Below, in pieces: positions 39,245-48,194 of a stretch of 64,000 bases of DNA. The translations under genes and the position numbers were made by a program. The notes under the pieces were generated by a model. The model saw only the letters and a list, made by a program, of their open reading frames with translations, was not told the origin of the DNA and did no database searches. The stretch is from assembly GCF_004328625.1 (NCBI RefSeq), contig NZ_CP032229.1, forward strand, positions 5,828,001 to 5,892,000. The letters are read 5' to 3'. How positions within the stretch are numbered: position 1 is the stretch's first letter; every line of letters begins with the position of its first letter. This DNA is from Streptomyces seoulensis. Its GTDB lineage: Bacteria; Actinomycetota; Actinomycetes; Streptomycetales; Streptomycetaceae.

Positions 39245-40240
39245 ATGGGACACGGGGTGGGACGTGTGGGTGGGGTGGGGACGGTGAGGGACGCCGACGC
39301 GGCGGCCGGGCTGGGCGAGATGCTGCGCTCGCTGAAGGAGCGCGCGGGCCTCAGCTACGGCGCGCTCGCGGGCCGGCTGCACCTGAGCACCTCGACGCTG
39401 CACCGCTACTGCACGGGTGACTCGGTGCCGGCCGAGTTCGCCCCGGTCGAACGCTTCGGCCGGATCTGCCGGGCGGATCCCGGGGAACTGCTGGAGCTGC
39501 ACCGGCGGTGGGCGGTGGCGGACGAGGCGCGGCGCGGGAGGATGGCGCATCCGGCCGAGGGCGCTGCGGCGCCGTCGTCGGTGCCGGTCGTGGACAGTCC
39601 GCCCGCCATGGCGGAGCAACCGCCGCGAGCCCGGCAACTCCTGTCCCGTTACGCCCTGTTCGGGGCCGTCGTGGTGGCTCTCAGCACCTCTGGAGCGCTG
39701 GCCGTCGACCGGTTCCGCGCCGAGTCGGTACCGGACGAGACGGTCCCGGCCGTCGTGGCGCCCGGCCCGTCGGCAGAGGCGGTCGGGGCGGACGCGGGGA
39801 GTGTTCCTCTCGCGGCGGAGGTCGTCCCGTCCGTGTCCAACTGCCCTCGGGCGGACAGTGGTCGGTCCGGGCCCACGACCTTCCGGCTGACGGTGCGCGG
39901 CACGGCCGGCGGTCCTGTGACCGTGACCGCCCTGGACGTCCGGGTGCTGTCCGCCGGAGTCGCGCCCGCCGGAGCCACCCACGCGGACTGCCGGCACAGC
40001 GACACACAGCACCCGTTCGGCGTCGACCTCGACGCGGCCGAGCCCCGGGTGGTGGGCCCGGGGCTCGGCTTCCCGTACACGGCGACCGCCGGGAGCCCCC
40101 TCGTCCTGGACGTCACCGCGCGTACGTCGAAGCGCGAGGTGCGCTGGTACCTGGAGCTGAGCTGGACCCGGGGCACCCGCTCCGGCACCCTGCGGATCGA
40201 CGACGGCGGTCGTCCGTTCCGCACCGGAGCGGTGAAGTAG
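39245..40240 (+). CDS. Membrane-anchored HTH (XRE-type) regulator
   Basis: 331 residues from ATG 39245 (a GTG at 39284 is an alternative). The N-terminal XRE-type helix-turn-helix is LGEMLRSLKERAGLSYGALAGRLHLSTSTLHRYCTGDSVP. After a basic linker there is one hydrophobic helix (YALFGAVVVALSTSGALAV, about 138-156), then a roughly 170-residue extracytoplasmic domain with two cysteines (CPRAD, ADCRH). This is the layout of a one-component transmembrane regulator. It is divergent from the PI-PLC/SGNH gene with a 195-base gap, so control of that gene is plausible. No ligand is known. Confidence 0.75.
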   Translation: MGHGVGRVGGVGTVRDADAAAGLGEMLRSLKERAGLSYGALAGRLHLSTSTLHRYCTGDSVPAEFAPVERFGRICRADPGELLELHRRWAVADEARRGRMAHPAEGAAAPSSVPVVDSPPAMAEQPPRARQLLSRYALFGAVVVALSTSGALAVDRFRAESVPDETVPAVVAPGPSAEAVGADAGSVPLAAEVVPSVSNCPRADSGRSGPTTFRLTVRGTAGGPVTVTALDVRVLSAGVAPAGATHADCRHSDTQHPFGVDLDAAEPRVVGPGLGFPYTATAGSPLVLDVTARTSKREVRWYLELSWTRGTRSGTLRIDDGGRPFRTGAVK

Positions 40241-40252
40241 CGGCGCCCGCCC

Positions 40253-40741
40253 TCAGCTCCGGACCGTCAGGTACTGCCAGCCGCCCCAAGTGCTCACGTC
40301 TGCCGTGTCCGTGCAGCTGTACCAGACCTTGCCGCCGGCCACGGCGAGGGAGACCGGGGCGCTGTCGCCGCCGGTGTCGACGCGGCGGGTCTCGGTGACC
40401 GTCGCCGTGTCGATGACGGCGATCGCGTCGGCGTCGGCCAGGGCCGCGTACAGGGTCCTGCCGTCGGGGGACAGGGCGAGGCCGTCGGCACCCTGCTCAC
40501 CGTCGAGGGTGGCGACGGGCTCGCCGGCCAGGTCGGTCACCGCGATGCCGGTCGTCCCGGCGCCCTGGCTGAAGAAGAGGTGCTGGTGAGCACCGTCGAC
40601 CACGAGGTGGGCGTAGTGCGACAGCGGCAACGCGCCGGCACCGTCGGCCCAGGCGGCAGGACCGGTCAGACCGACGGTGGCGGTGGTCAGCCCCGCGACG
40701 ACGGATGTCGCCGCCGCGAGCGAGACCTGCTCGCGGCGCAT
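40253..40741 (-). CDS. Truncated secreted beta-propeller (YncE-like) protein
   Basis: 162 residues with a signal peptide (cleavage near AWA-DGA, about 32) and AGGAG 6 bases before the ATG. Two to three YVTN-type propeller blades are visible (GIAVTDLAGEPVATLDGEQGADGLALSPDGRTLYAALADADAIAVID), then the sequence ends abruptly in SLAVAGGKVWYSCTDTADVSTWGGWQYLTVRS. Full-length relatives are several times longer, so the gene is probably a remnant, or a minimal secreted fragment. It converges with the HTH gene at a 12-base distance. Confidence 0.6.
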   Translation of the reverse strand: MRREQVSLAAATSVVAGLTTATVGLTGPAAWADGAGALPLSHYAHLVVDGAHQHLFFSQGAGTTGIAVTDLAGEPVATLDGEQGADGLALSPDGRTLYAALADADAIAVIDTATVTETRRVDTGGDSAPVSLAVAGGKVWYSCTDTADVSTWGGWQYLTVRS

Positions 40742-40821
40742 GGTGCTCCTGGAACGAGGGGAACCGAACGCCCACGAGACCGCTGACCTGTCTGTCTGGT
40801 CGTACGCCGCCGCCCGGTTCC

Positions 40822-42060
40822 TCAGACGAACGCGCTGATCCCCGTCGCCGCCCGGCCCACGATCAGGGAGTTCATGTCGCGGGTGCCCTCGTACGAGTAG
40901 AGGGCCTCGGCGTCGGCCCAGAAGCGGGCCACCTCGTGGTCGAGGAGGATGCCGTTGCCGCCGAGGAGTTCGCGGGCGTGGGCGACGACCTCGCGGGTGC
41001 GGGTGGTGCTGAACATCTTCGCCATGGACGCCTGCTGGTCGGTGAGCCGACCCGCGTCCTGGAGCTGCGCCGCGCGTACGTTCATGGTCTGGCAGGCGGT
41101 GATGTCGGCCAGCATCCGGGCGAGCTGGTCCTGCACCAGCTGGAAGGCGGCGATCGGCTTCCCGAACTGCTCGCGCTCCAGGGTGTAGGCGCGGGCGGCC
41201 TCGTACGCGCCCATCGCACAGCCCACCGCGTTCCAGGAGACCCCGAGCCGGGTGGCGCGCAGCACCTTCGCGGTGTCCTTGAAGGAGTTGGCCTCCTGGA
41301 GCCGGTCCGCCTCCGGCACCCGTACGTCCCGCAGCTCGATCTCGGCGTTCTGCACGGTGCGCAGCGAGACCTTGCCCTCGATGCGGTGCGGGGTGAAGCC
41401 CTCGGCGCCCTGCTGCACGACGAAGCCCTTGACCTCGCCGTCCGCCTCGTCCTTCGCCCAGACGATCACCAGATCGGCGAAGGTGGCGTTGCCGATCCAC
41501 TTCTTGCGCCCGTTCAGCACCCAGGTGTCGCCCTCCCGGCGGGCGGTGGTGGTCAGCCCGCGGGAGGTGCCGGAGCCGACGTCGGGCTCGGTCAGGGCGA
41601 ACGCGGCCAGCCGCTCCCAGCGCAGCATCTCCGGTATCCACCGCTGCTTCTGCTCCTCGGAACCGCACTCCATGATCGAGGCGATGCCGAGCCCGCTGTG
41701 CACGCCGTGGAACGTGGCGAACGAGGGATCGACGCGCGAGAGCTCCATGCTCACCAGCCCGGCCACCAGGGCGCCCCGGTCCGGCGAGCCGTACCCCTTG
41801 AACTGGAGCCCCGCGATGCCGAGTTCGGGCAACTGCGGGATCAGCTCGTGCGGGAACTCGCCGCGATGCCAGTACTCGTCCGCGATCGGCGCGAGGTTCT
41901 TCCGCGCCCAGTCCCGCACCGTCGCCAGCAGCTCCTGGTCCTCGGGCCCGACCGTCTCGCGCACATGGTAGAAGTCGGCCTCCACGGCCGCCGGGTCCGC
42001 CTCGTGCACCGCCACGTGCTCCTGCCCCTGCCCGGCGTGCCCCTGCTGCTGTCCGCTCAC
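40822..42060 (-). CDS. Acyl-CoA dehydrogenase (glutaryl-CoA dehydrogenase-like)
   Basis: 412 residues from a GTG at 42060. FAD-dependent acyl-CoA dehydrogenase motifs are clear: AFALTEPDVGSGTSRGLTTTA, WVLNGRKKWIGNATFADLVIVWA, REQFGKPIAAFQLVQDQLARM and the catalytic-base region LYSYEGTRDMNSLIVGRAATG with Glu in YEGT. The N-terminal extension and the YEGT form resemble glutaryl-CoA dehydrogenase. It should oxidise a short acyl-CoA at C2-C3; the exact substrate is undetermined. It is divergent from the Ser/Thr kinase gene. Confidence 0.88.
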   Translation of the reverse strand: MSGQQQGHAGQGQEHVAVHEADPAAVEADFYHVRETVGPEDQELLATVRDWARKNLAPIADEYWHRGEFPHELIPQLPELGIAGLQFKGYGSPDRGALVAGLVSMELSRVDPSFATFHGVHSGLGIASIMECGSEEQKQRWIPEMLRWERLAAFALTEPDVGSGTSRGLTTTARREGDTWVLNGRKKWIGNATFADLVIVWAKDEADGEVKGFVVQQGAEGFTPHRIEGKVSLRTVQNAEIELRDVRVPEADRLQEANSFKDTAKVLRATRLGVSWNAVGCAMGAYEAARAYTLEREQFGKPIAAFQLVQDQLARMLADITACQTMNVRAAQLQDAGRLTDQQASMAKMFSTTRTREVVAHARELLGGNGILLDHEVARFWADAEALYSYEGTRDMNSLIVGRAATGISAFV

Positions 42061-42275
42061 GACGACCCCTCTTCTCCTCAAGTCACGCACGGATCATGGC
42101 TGCTGTACATGCGTGCTGCTCACCGGTGCCCGCGATGTCGCAGGGGTAGACGTGGGGGAAGATCCCTAGTGACGGACTCCACAGGCCGATCCGGGGCGGC
42201 GCGGTGCCCGGCGGGCGCGTGAGAGAGTTGCGGCTCCGGCCGACGCGGGTCGGATCTTCTTGCCGGGGGGCCCAG

Positions 42276-43868
42276 TTGTCCGAGCGTGTTCATCCTTCGC
42301 GACCCGGTGATCCGGCCAGGATCGGCCCGTACCGGGTCATCGGCCGACTGGGTTCGGGTGGCATGGGTACGGTCCATGCCGCCCTGGACTCCGAGGAGCG
42401 GCGGGTGGCGGTCAAGGTCGTCCACCCCGCGCAGGCCGACGACGACGAGTTCCGTGCCCGCTTCAAGCGGGAGGTCGAGGTGTCCCGGCGGGTCACGGGA
42501 CCCTGCCTGGTACCGCTGCTCGCGGCGGACCCCGGTGCGGCCGTCCCCTGGCTCGCCACCGCGTATGTGCCCGGCCCCACCCTCGGCGAGTACATCGCCG
42601 CGCACGGCCCCCTGTCCGGGGCTCGGCTGTACGCCCTCGCGGCCGGGACCGTCGCCGCATTAGCGGCCGTCCACGCGACCGGCGTGGTGCACCGCGACGT
42701 GAAGCCGGGCAACGTCATCCTGGCGCCGGACGGACCACGGGTACTGGACTTCGGCATCGCCCACGCCCTGGACGGCACCTCGGTCACCCGGACCGGCGTG
42801 ATGACCGGCACCGCCGGCTGGATCAGTCCGGAGGGCTACCGCACCGGAGCCGCGGGACCGGCCGGAGACGTCTTCGCCTGGGGAGCGCTGGTCGCCTACG
42901 CCGCCACCGGACGACTGCCGTTCGGCATCGGCGCCCCTGACGCGGTCGCCGCCCGGGTGATGTCCGGGGCCCCCGACCTCGCCGGGGTCCCCGACGACCT
43001 CCTGGCGCCGGTGACGTCCGCGCTGGCCAAGGGGCCGCAGGAGCGACCCACGGCCGCCGCGCTAACCGCGCGGTGCACGGAGCTTCTCGCCGGCCAGAGC
43101 ACCCAGATCCTGGGGGACGGGCCGCCCACCCAGGTGGGTGACGTGATGACGGCCGCTTGGGAAGGTCTGCCGGCCGTCGAGGACGATCCGGCGTGGGCGG
43201 CGGCCCGGCGCAAGGCGGCCCGCCGCCGGACCTGGCTCGTCGCCGCGGCCGCGGTCACCGGGTTCGTGGTGGCCGCCGCCGGCACGTACCTGATCGCGGA
43301 GCAGGGCCAGGGCGAGCGGCGAGGCTCGACGGCTTCCCCGACCGCGGAAGCGGGCACTCCCAGAGGGCAGGAGGCGAAGGCCACCGCGCCGACCGCCTCT
43401 GCCGGCTGTCTGCCGGTCACCTTCAAGACCCCCGGCGGAGAGGCGGGCTGCGAGTCCAAGAAGGCGATCTGTGCCGTCGGGTCCGCGTCCTACGTCAAGG
43501 ACATCGACCGTCTGTGCGGCGGCCCTCCCGCCCTGCAGACGGTGAACGTCATCTCCCAGCCGTCCACGGGTGGAGACCCGGGTTCCTCGTACTGCCTGGC
43601 CTGGACCGGCAGTTCCGACGCCGACTCCCGTGACGCCACCCTGCTGATGAACGCCCCGGGCTACCAGTGCGGTGCCGACTTGGTGAGCCCCTCCGGCTCG
43701 CCAAGCGTGCAGGGGGGCTACACGCTCGTTTTCTACGACAGCGAGCAGGACTGCACCCCCCTATACCCCGGCACCCGCCTCACCTACCCGGCGGTCCTGG
43801 ACTACAGCGGCCTCGACGAGCAGCAACCCCGCCAGTACGCCTGCCTCACCGAACACGTGGGCGCCTGA
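42276..43868 (+). CDS. Transmembrane Ser/Thr protein kinase (Hanks type) with Cys-rich ectodomain
   Basis: 530 residues from a TTG (LSERVHPSRPGDP), chosen because GGGGGG lies 5 bases upstream and the sequence matches the usual streptomycete kinase start. The kinase domain (about 15-275) has the glycine loop GRLGSGGMG, VAVKVV lysine, HRDVKPGNV and DFG. A basic juxtamembrane stretch (AARRKAARRR) precedes one transmembrane helix (about 315-337). The ectodomain (about 340-530) has eight cysteines, suggesting four disulfides, and no PASTA repeats. It is probably a sensor kinase for an unknown extracellular cue. Confidence 0.9.
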   Translation: MSERVHPSRPGDPARIGPYRVIGRLGSGGMGTVHAALDSEERRVAVKVVHPAQADDDEFRARFKREVEVSRRVTGPCLVPLLAADPGAAVPWLATAYVPGPTLGEYIAAHGPLSGARLYALAAGTVAALAAVHATGVVHRDVKPGNVILAPDGPRVLDFGIAHALDGTSVTRTGVMTGTAGWISPEGYRTGAAGPAGDVFAWGALVAYAATGRLPFGIGAPDAVAARVMSGAPDLAGVPDDLLAPVTSALAKGPQERPTAAALTARCTELLAGQSTQILGDGPPTQVGDVMTAAWEGLPAVEDDPAWAAARRKAARRRTWLVAAAAVTGFVVAAAGTYLIAEQGQGERRGSTASPTAEAGTPRGQEAKATAPTASAGCLPVTFKTPGGEAGCESKKAICAVGSASYVKDIDRLCGGPPALQTVNVISQPSTGGDPGSSYCLAWTGSSDADSRDATLLMNAPGYQCGADLVSPSGSPSVQGGYTLVFYDSEQDCTPLYPGTRLTYPAVLDYSGLDEQQPRQYACLTEHVGA

Positions 43869-43894
43869 CCCGGCGCCCGAATCGCGGCGCTCAC

Positions 43895-45055
43895 CTACCC
43901 CTCGGCGGTGTCCTTCAGGGCGTCGCAGGTGTTCTGGAACTCCTCCATCAGGCGGGTGGCCTCGACGACGAGGACACCGTAGGGGCGGGAGGCGTCGGAG
44001 AGGGGGAGGTTGTTGTCCTGGGCGGCGGCGAGGACCTTCTGCAGGGCTTCCTGGGCGGTGGTCGCGAGGCGGCACATCTCCTCGGCCTGTTCGGTCAGGG
44101 TGTCGCTGTCCAGCTCGGCGATGACGTGCGCGATGTCGCGCAGGCTGGCGGCGAAGTCGGCGTACGCCTGGAGGGCGGGGGCGTAGGTGTACGTGTCCTC
44201 CGTCTCGCGCCAGCGGCCGAGGCTGCGGGTCAGCGAGCCGAGCTGGTAGACCGCGCGTTCGAGGGCGTCGACACTCTGCCGGTAGCGGTCGAAGCCCAGG
44301 TAGCCGCGGTGGGCCGGCAGGAGCCGGCGGGGGTTGAGGGGGAGGCTGCTCTCCGCCGTGTGCAGCCCCGCGCGGGCCTGCCCGACCGCCCGCTGCGCGC
44401 TCTCCCCGGCCCGGCGCCACTTGGCGGCCCGGTCCGCGTCCACGTCACCGGTGCACAGGCCGTCGGCCATGTCGTCCAGCAGCGCCTCGATCCGCCCCGC
44501 CAGCACCTGCACCCCGTGCTCGGCGCTGCGGTACCGCAGCGGGGGCGCGACGCAGAGGTTCACCAGGACGCCCACGCCGCAGCCGATCAGCACCAGCAGG
44601 ATGATCTGCCCCAGCTGGTTCACCTTGTCGCCGGTGGTGGTCGCGGAGGCGTACGTGGAGAAGGCGAAGAACGCCGCCGTGGCGACCTGGGAGCGCTGCT
44701 CGCCCAGGGCCGGCCACTGCCCGATGCACAGGGCGATGACGGCGACCAGGACGAAGGCGAACAGATCCGGCCCGGCGAGGAAGCCGATGGCCGCCTGGAC
44801 GGCCACGCCCACCGTGACCGCGGCCGTGTAGCGCAGGGCCTGCCAGACCGACTTGTAGACCGTGGCGTTCATGATCAGCACGGCGGAGAAGGGGGCGAAG
44901 GCGGGGGAGGCCGCGTTCAGCAGATCGTGCGCGATCCACCACGCCAGCGTCGCCGCCAGCGCGCTCTTCCCGACCAGCAGCACCGTGTTCCGCTCGTGCC
45001 CCGGCGTGCTCCAGGCCCGTTTCACCCACGCGGTACCGCTCCGCAACCACTCCAT
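43895..45055 (-). CDS. FUSC-family (aromatic acid exporter-like) membrane protein
   Basis: 386 residues. Five to six hydrophobic helices occupy the first half (about 25-190; ALAATLAWWIAHDLL, YTAAVTVGVAVQAAIGFL, FAFVLVAVIALCIG, LGQIILLVLIGCGVGVLVNL), followed by a long soluble helical domain (about 195-386). This is the half-length form of the FUSC/YccS/aromatic acid exporter fold. The ligand is unknown. It converges with the kinase gene at a 26-base gap. Confidence 0.82.
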   Translation of the reverse strand: MEWLRSGTAWVKRAWSTPGHERNTVLLVGKSALAATLAWWIAHDLLNAASPAFAPFSAVLIMNATVYKSVWQALRYTAAVTVGVAVQAAIGFLAGPDLFAFVLVAVIALCIGQWPALGEQRSQVATAAFFAFSTYASATTTGDKVNQLGQIILLVLIGCGVGVLVNLCVAPPLRYRSAEHGVQVLAGRIEALLDDMADGLCTGDVDADRAAKWRRAGESAQRAVGQARAGLHTAESSLPLNPRRLLPAHRGYLGFDRYRQSVDALERAVYQLGSLTRSLGRWRETEDTYTYAPALQAYADFAASLRDIAHVIAELDSDTLTEQAEEMCRLATTAQEALQKVLAAAQDNNLPLSDASRPYGVLVVEATRLMEEFQNTCDALKDTAEG

Positions 45056-45188
45056 GCGCCTCGCCCCGAACCCTCGCTCACTACATCCGTACAGATGAGG
45101 CGGGTACCCGCTGCGCGGCGGGTCAGCGGATGGCGGCCGTCACACCGGGGGGCGCGATACGGGCGCCGGGCAGGGGTAGCGTTCCGGC

Positions 45189-45554
45189 ATGACGTCCGTG
45201 CCGTCCCGGTTCCCGCCGTGTCCGATCCGTGGGGTACGGGTGCTGCACGTGAAGCAGAATTGCGCGCCGCAGTTCGCGGAGATCGAGGTGGACTTCGAGC
45301 CCGCGGCGGAAGGGTTCGTCTTCGAGGTGGCCCGGGGTCTCGCGGTGGACTACGAACCCGCCGAGGACCTGCCCCGCTTCTTCGCGGCCGCGGCCCGGGG
45401 GATCGAGGAGCGGCTGCGCTCGCCCGAGCACGGAGTCGTCGTCGCCGCTCGGGTGGTGCTGCGGCGGGCCCGCGCCGACACGTTCGGCTCGCACGAGCTT
45501 GCGTTCAGGATCGCGGGACATCTCGCAGCCCGCGAGGCCATGGAACGGGCTTAG
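45189..45554 (+). CDS. Stand-alone EF-G domain IV-like protein
   Basis: 121 residues. The C-terminal two thirds follow the pattern of translation elongation factor G domain IV: an AxxRGIEERLR helix, the strand VVVAARVVLRRAR and then FGSHELAFRIAGHLAAREAMERA, which I align by eye with the SSEMAFKIAASMAFKEAMKKA-type end of EF-G domain IV. There is no GTPase domain. Proteins of this kind may bind the ribosomal A site or be remnants of tetracycline-resistance-type GTPases; function unknown. Confidence 0.6.
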   Translation: MTSVPSRFPPCPIRGVRVLHVKQNCAPQFAEIEVDFEPAAEGFVFEVARGLAVDYEPAEDLPRFFAAAARGIEERLRSPEHGVVVAARVVLRRARADTFGSHELAFRIAGHLAAREAMERA

Positions 45555-45569
45555 CGCCGACGGAATCCT

Positions 45570-46259
45570 TCAGTCACGGTTGCCCAGCGGACTCCGCGCG
45601 AGGGAGGCGAGAAGTGCCTCCGGGCCGTCGTACACCACGTCCGCGCCCGCCTTCTCCAGGTCCTCGCGGGGGATGCCGCCGCAGAGGAGTCCCACGCAGG
45701 TGACCCCGGCCCGGCTGCCCGCCTGCATGTCCCACACGGTGTCGCCGACGAACACCGACCGCTCCGGTGCCGCGCCCGCCTGCTCCAGCGCCTGCTCGAC
45801 CGGCTCGGGCGCGGGCTTGCCGTCGGAGACGTCGTCGGCACTCGCCATGCCGGAGATCGCGTCGTCGGCGTCGAGCGCGGTCCGCAGCGCGGACAGCTCC
45901 TGTCCGCCCGCCGACGTGGCCAGCACGACCTTCCAGCCGTCCTCCGCCAGCCGCCGCAACAGCCGCCCGGCGTCCGGGAGAGCCGTCAGCCGCCCGAAGT
46001 ACTGCCCATACAGCGTCTTGTGCGCCGCACCGAGCGCCTCCGCCTCCTCCCGCGCCCGCTCCACGCCCAGCAGATGCTCCACCAGATCACTCGACCCCAG
46101 CCCGACGGCCCGGTGGATCGCCTGCGACGGCACATCGTGCCCCGCCTGCCGCAGCGCCTCCCACCACGCCGCGACATGCAGGTAGTTGGTGTCCACCAGA
46201 GTCCCGTCCACATCGAACACAGCGGCCCGCGCCGCGCCTTGGTCACCGCTGGGGGGCAT
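45570..46259 (-). CDS. HAD-superfamily hydrolase (phosphoglycolate phosphatase-like)
   Basis: 229 residues. Motif I DVDGTLVDT, motif II T/S in VVLATSAGG, a lysine in DGKPAPEP and motif IV FVGDTVWDM are all present, with a C1-type helical cap between motif I and II. It should hydrolyse a small phosphate ester. The ATG at 46259 was chosen because GAGGTG lies 6-10 bases upstream; a GTG at 46268 lacks good spacing. It follows the same direction as the class V aminotransferase gene, 66 bases downstream of it. Confidence 0.88.
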   Translation of the reverse strand: MPPSGDQGAARAAVFDVDGTLVDTNYLHVAAWWEALRQAGHDVPSQAIHRAVGLGSSDLVEHLLGVERAREEAEALGAAHKTLYGQYFGRLTALPDAGRLLRRLAEDGWKVVLATSAGGQELSALRTALDADDAISGMASADDVSDGKPAPEPVEQALEQAGAAPERSVFVGDTVWDMQAGSRAGVTCVGLLCGGIPREDLEKAGADVVYDGPEALLASLARSPLGNRD

Positions 46260-46325
46260 GAATCGCACCTCGTCTCGTCGTACCTGCGATCACTGCCGGG
46301 TACCCGTTTTCCGTGAGGTGACCGC

Positions 46326-47531
46326 TCAGCTCTTCAGGAACTCCGCCACCCCCGCCACCAGCCGCGCCACGTCCTCCGCGTCGGTGTACGGCGACAGCCC
46401 CACGCGCAGGCCGCCCGTGGTGCCGAGGCCCAGGTGGCGGGAGGCTTCGAGGGCGTAGAAGGAGCCGGCCGGGGCGTGGATGCCGAGGGTGGCGAGGAAG
46501 TGGTAGGCGGCCTGGGCCGGGCGGTCCTGGAAGGTGAGGAGGAGGGTGGGGGTTCGGGTGGCCGCGTGGGAGTACGTCGTTACGCCGTCCAGGGCGTACA
46601 GGCCGGTCTCCGCCGTTTCGCGGAGGGCGTTCTCGTGGGTCTCGATCGCCGCGTAGGCCGACCGGAGGCGGTCCCGCCTGCCGGTCTGCCGGGTCGGGGC
46701 CAGGTCCGCGATGAAGTTCACGGCCGCTGTGGTTCCGGCCAGGGCCTCGTACGGCAGGGTGCCGAGTTCGAAGCGCTCGGGGACCGCGTCGCTGGACGGG
46801 GCGAGCTTGTCCGGGCGCAGGGTGGCGAGGAGCGCGGGATCGGCCGCGAGCACGCCGTGGTGGGGGCCGAAGAACTTGTACGGGGAGCAGACCGTGAAGT
46901 CGGCGCCGAGAGCACGCACGTCGACGTGGGCGTGCGCGGCGAGGTGGACGGCGTCGACGTGGAGCAGCGCGCCGGCTTCGTGCACGAGGGACGCGATGGC
47001 CGGGAGGTCGGGCCGGGTGCCGATCAGGTTGGAGGCGCCGGTCACGGCGACCAGCCGCGTGCGCGGAGTGAGCAGCGCGCCGACCGCCTCCGGTGGCAGC
47101 TCACCCGTCGCCGGGTCGAACTCCGCCCGGCGGACGACCGCGCCGACCCGTTCCGCCGCCTGGACCCACGGCCGGATGTTGGCGTCGTGGTCGAGCCGGG
47201 AGACGATCACCTCGTCCCCCGCCGTCCACCGCGCGGCGAGGGTGCGGGCGAGGTCGTACGTGAGCTGGGTGGCGCTGCGGCCGAAGACGATGCCTGCGGG
47301 GTCGGCGTTCAGCAGGTCCGCCATGGCGGCTCGGAAGTCGCCCACGATCCGCTCCGCGTTGATCTCGCCGGGCGCGACCGCACCCCGGATCGACAGGGGG
47401 CTGCTGAGGGCGCCCGCGATGGCCTCGATGACGGGCGTCGGGGTCTGGGTGCCCCCCGGACCGTCGAAGTGGGCGACACCGGAGGAGAGAGCGGGGAACT
47501 GGGCGCGCAGGGCGCTGACGTCGTAGGTCAC
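46326..47531 (-). CDS. Cysteine desulfurase-like class V aminotransferase
   Basis: 401 residues from a GTG with GAGGA upstream. It is a PLP enzyme of the SufS/class V group: AHFDGPGGTQTP at the start, IVFGRSATQLTYDLAR, SRLDHDANIRPW (PLP-stacking His), LLHVDAVHLAAH (Asp for the pyridine N) and the Schiff-base lysine in CSPYKFFGPHHG. There is no SUF cluster gene nearby, and the catalytic cysteine loop of true SufS cannot be recognised. It is probably a stand-alone cysteine desulfurase-like or lyase enzyme of unknown substrate. Confidence 0.82.
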   Translation of the reverse strand: MTYDVSALRAQFPALSSGVAHFDGPGGTQTPTPVIEAIAGALSSPLSIRGAVAPGEINAERIVGDFRAAMADLLNADPAGIVFGRSATQLTYDLARTLAARWTAGDEVIVSRLDHDANIRPWVQAAERVGAVVRRAEFDPATGELPPEAVGALLTPRTRLVAVTGASNLIGTRPDLPAIASLVHEAGALLHVDAVHLAAHAHVDVRALGADFTVCSPYKFFGPHHGVLAADPALLATLRPDKLAPSSDAVPERFELGTLPYEALAGTTAAVNFIADLAPTRQTGRRDRLRSAYAAIETHENALRETAETGLYALDGVTTYSHAATRTPTLLLTFQDRPAQAAYHFLATLGIHAPAGSFYALEASRHLGLGTTGGLRVGLSPYTDAEDVARLVAGVAEFLKS

Positions 47532-48194
47532 GGGTCCTCGTATCGCGGTCTCGGGGCCGGTACCGCGCCTGCGGCACCCGGTGGATCGTCGCAGACGGGC
47601 GCCGCCGGTCAACAGGGCAGCGTGCTCAGCGAGCCCCCGGTGGCCCCCATGGCATACGAGGACCGGTGTCGCACGACACCGGTCCTCGCCCGGTCGGGCA
47701 CGGGGTGTCCCCGGCGGGCGGATGAAGGGGCGCGACTCGCCCGGTGCGGTGCCCGAGCGGGCATGTGTTCCGTTTCGTCGGAGAGACAACGATGTCGTGT
47801 CACCGGCCTGGGCGCTATGGTGTTGTGAGGGGGAAGGTGCCGATTCGCGCTGACCGCGGACCGGCGACGCGTGGTGGGTGGACCGGGGGTGGGTCTGGCG
47901 GCAGGTGGTGACGATCGGGCTGCCGTGGCGCCGCCTTGTCATGCCCCCATCCGCCGCCTACGGTGCCGCAAGGTGCCGGACCCGCAGTCGCCGCCGACGC
48001 TGCCGTGAACCACTGGTCGGAACGCCGGTCCCCGTCGTCGTGCGGGCGGCCGCGGGAACGGATGCGATGAAGCACGACTCTCACTCCACGGGGCGGGGGA
48101 GAACCCGCCGGACCGCACGGCCGCCGCGCGCGGCGGCTCCCGGGCCAGGGCGCGACGTGTGCCGTACTCCCACCTTACTTGTCATGGACAGGGG
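47532..48194. other. Gene-free region with one perfect hairpin
   Basis: 663 bases between two divergent genes. The only strong feature is a 14-bp perfect stem with a 4-base loop at 47657-47688. Short frames here are Arg/Pro-rich with no ribosome-binding site. It marks the boundary between the mixed gene region and the biosynthetic locus. Confidence 0.6.

Noticed and set aside
47581..47853. A 90-codon frame in the 663-base gene-free region
   Set aside because: No ribosome-binding site, Arg-rich random composition, and it overlaps a perfect hairpin.
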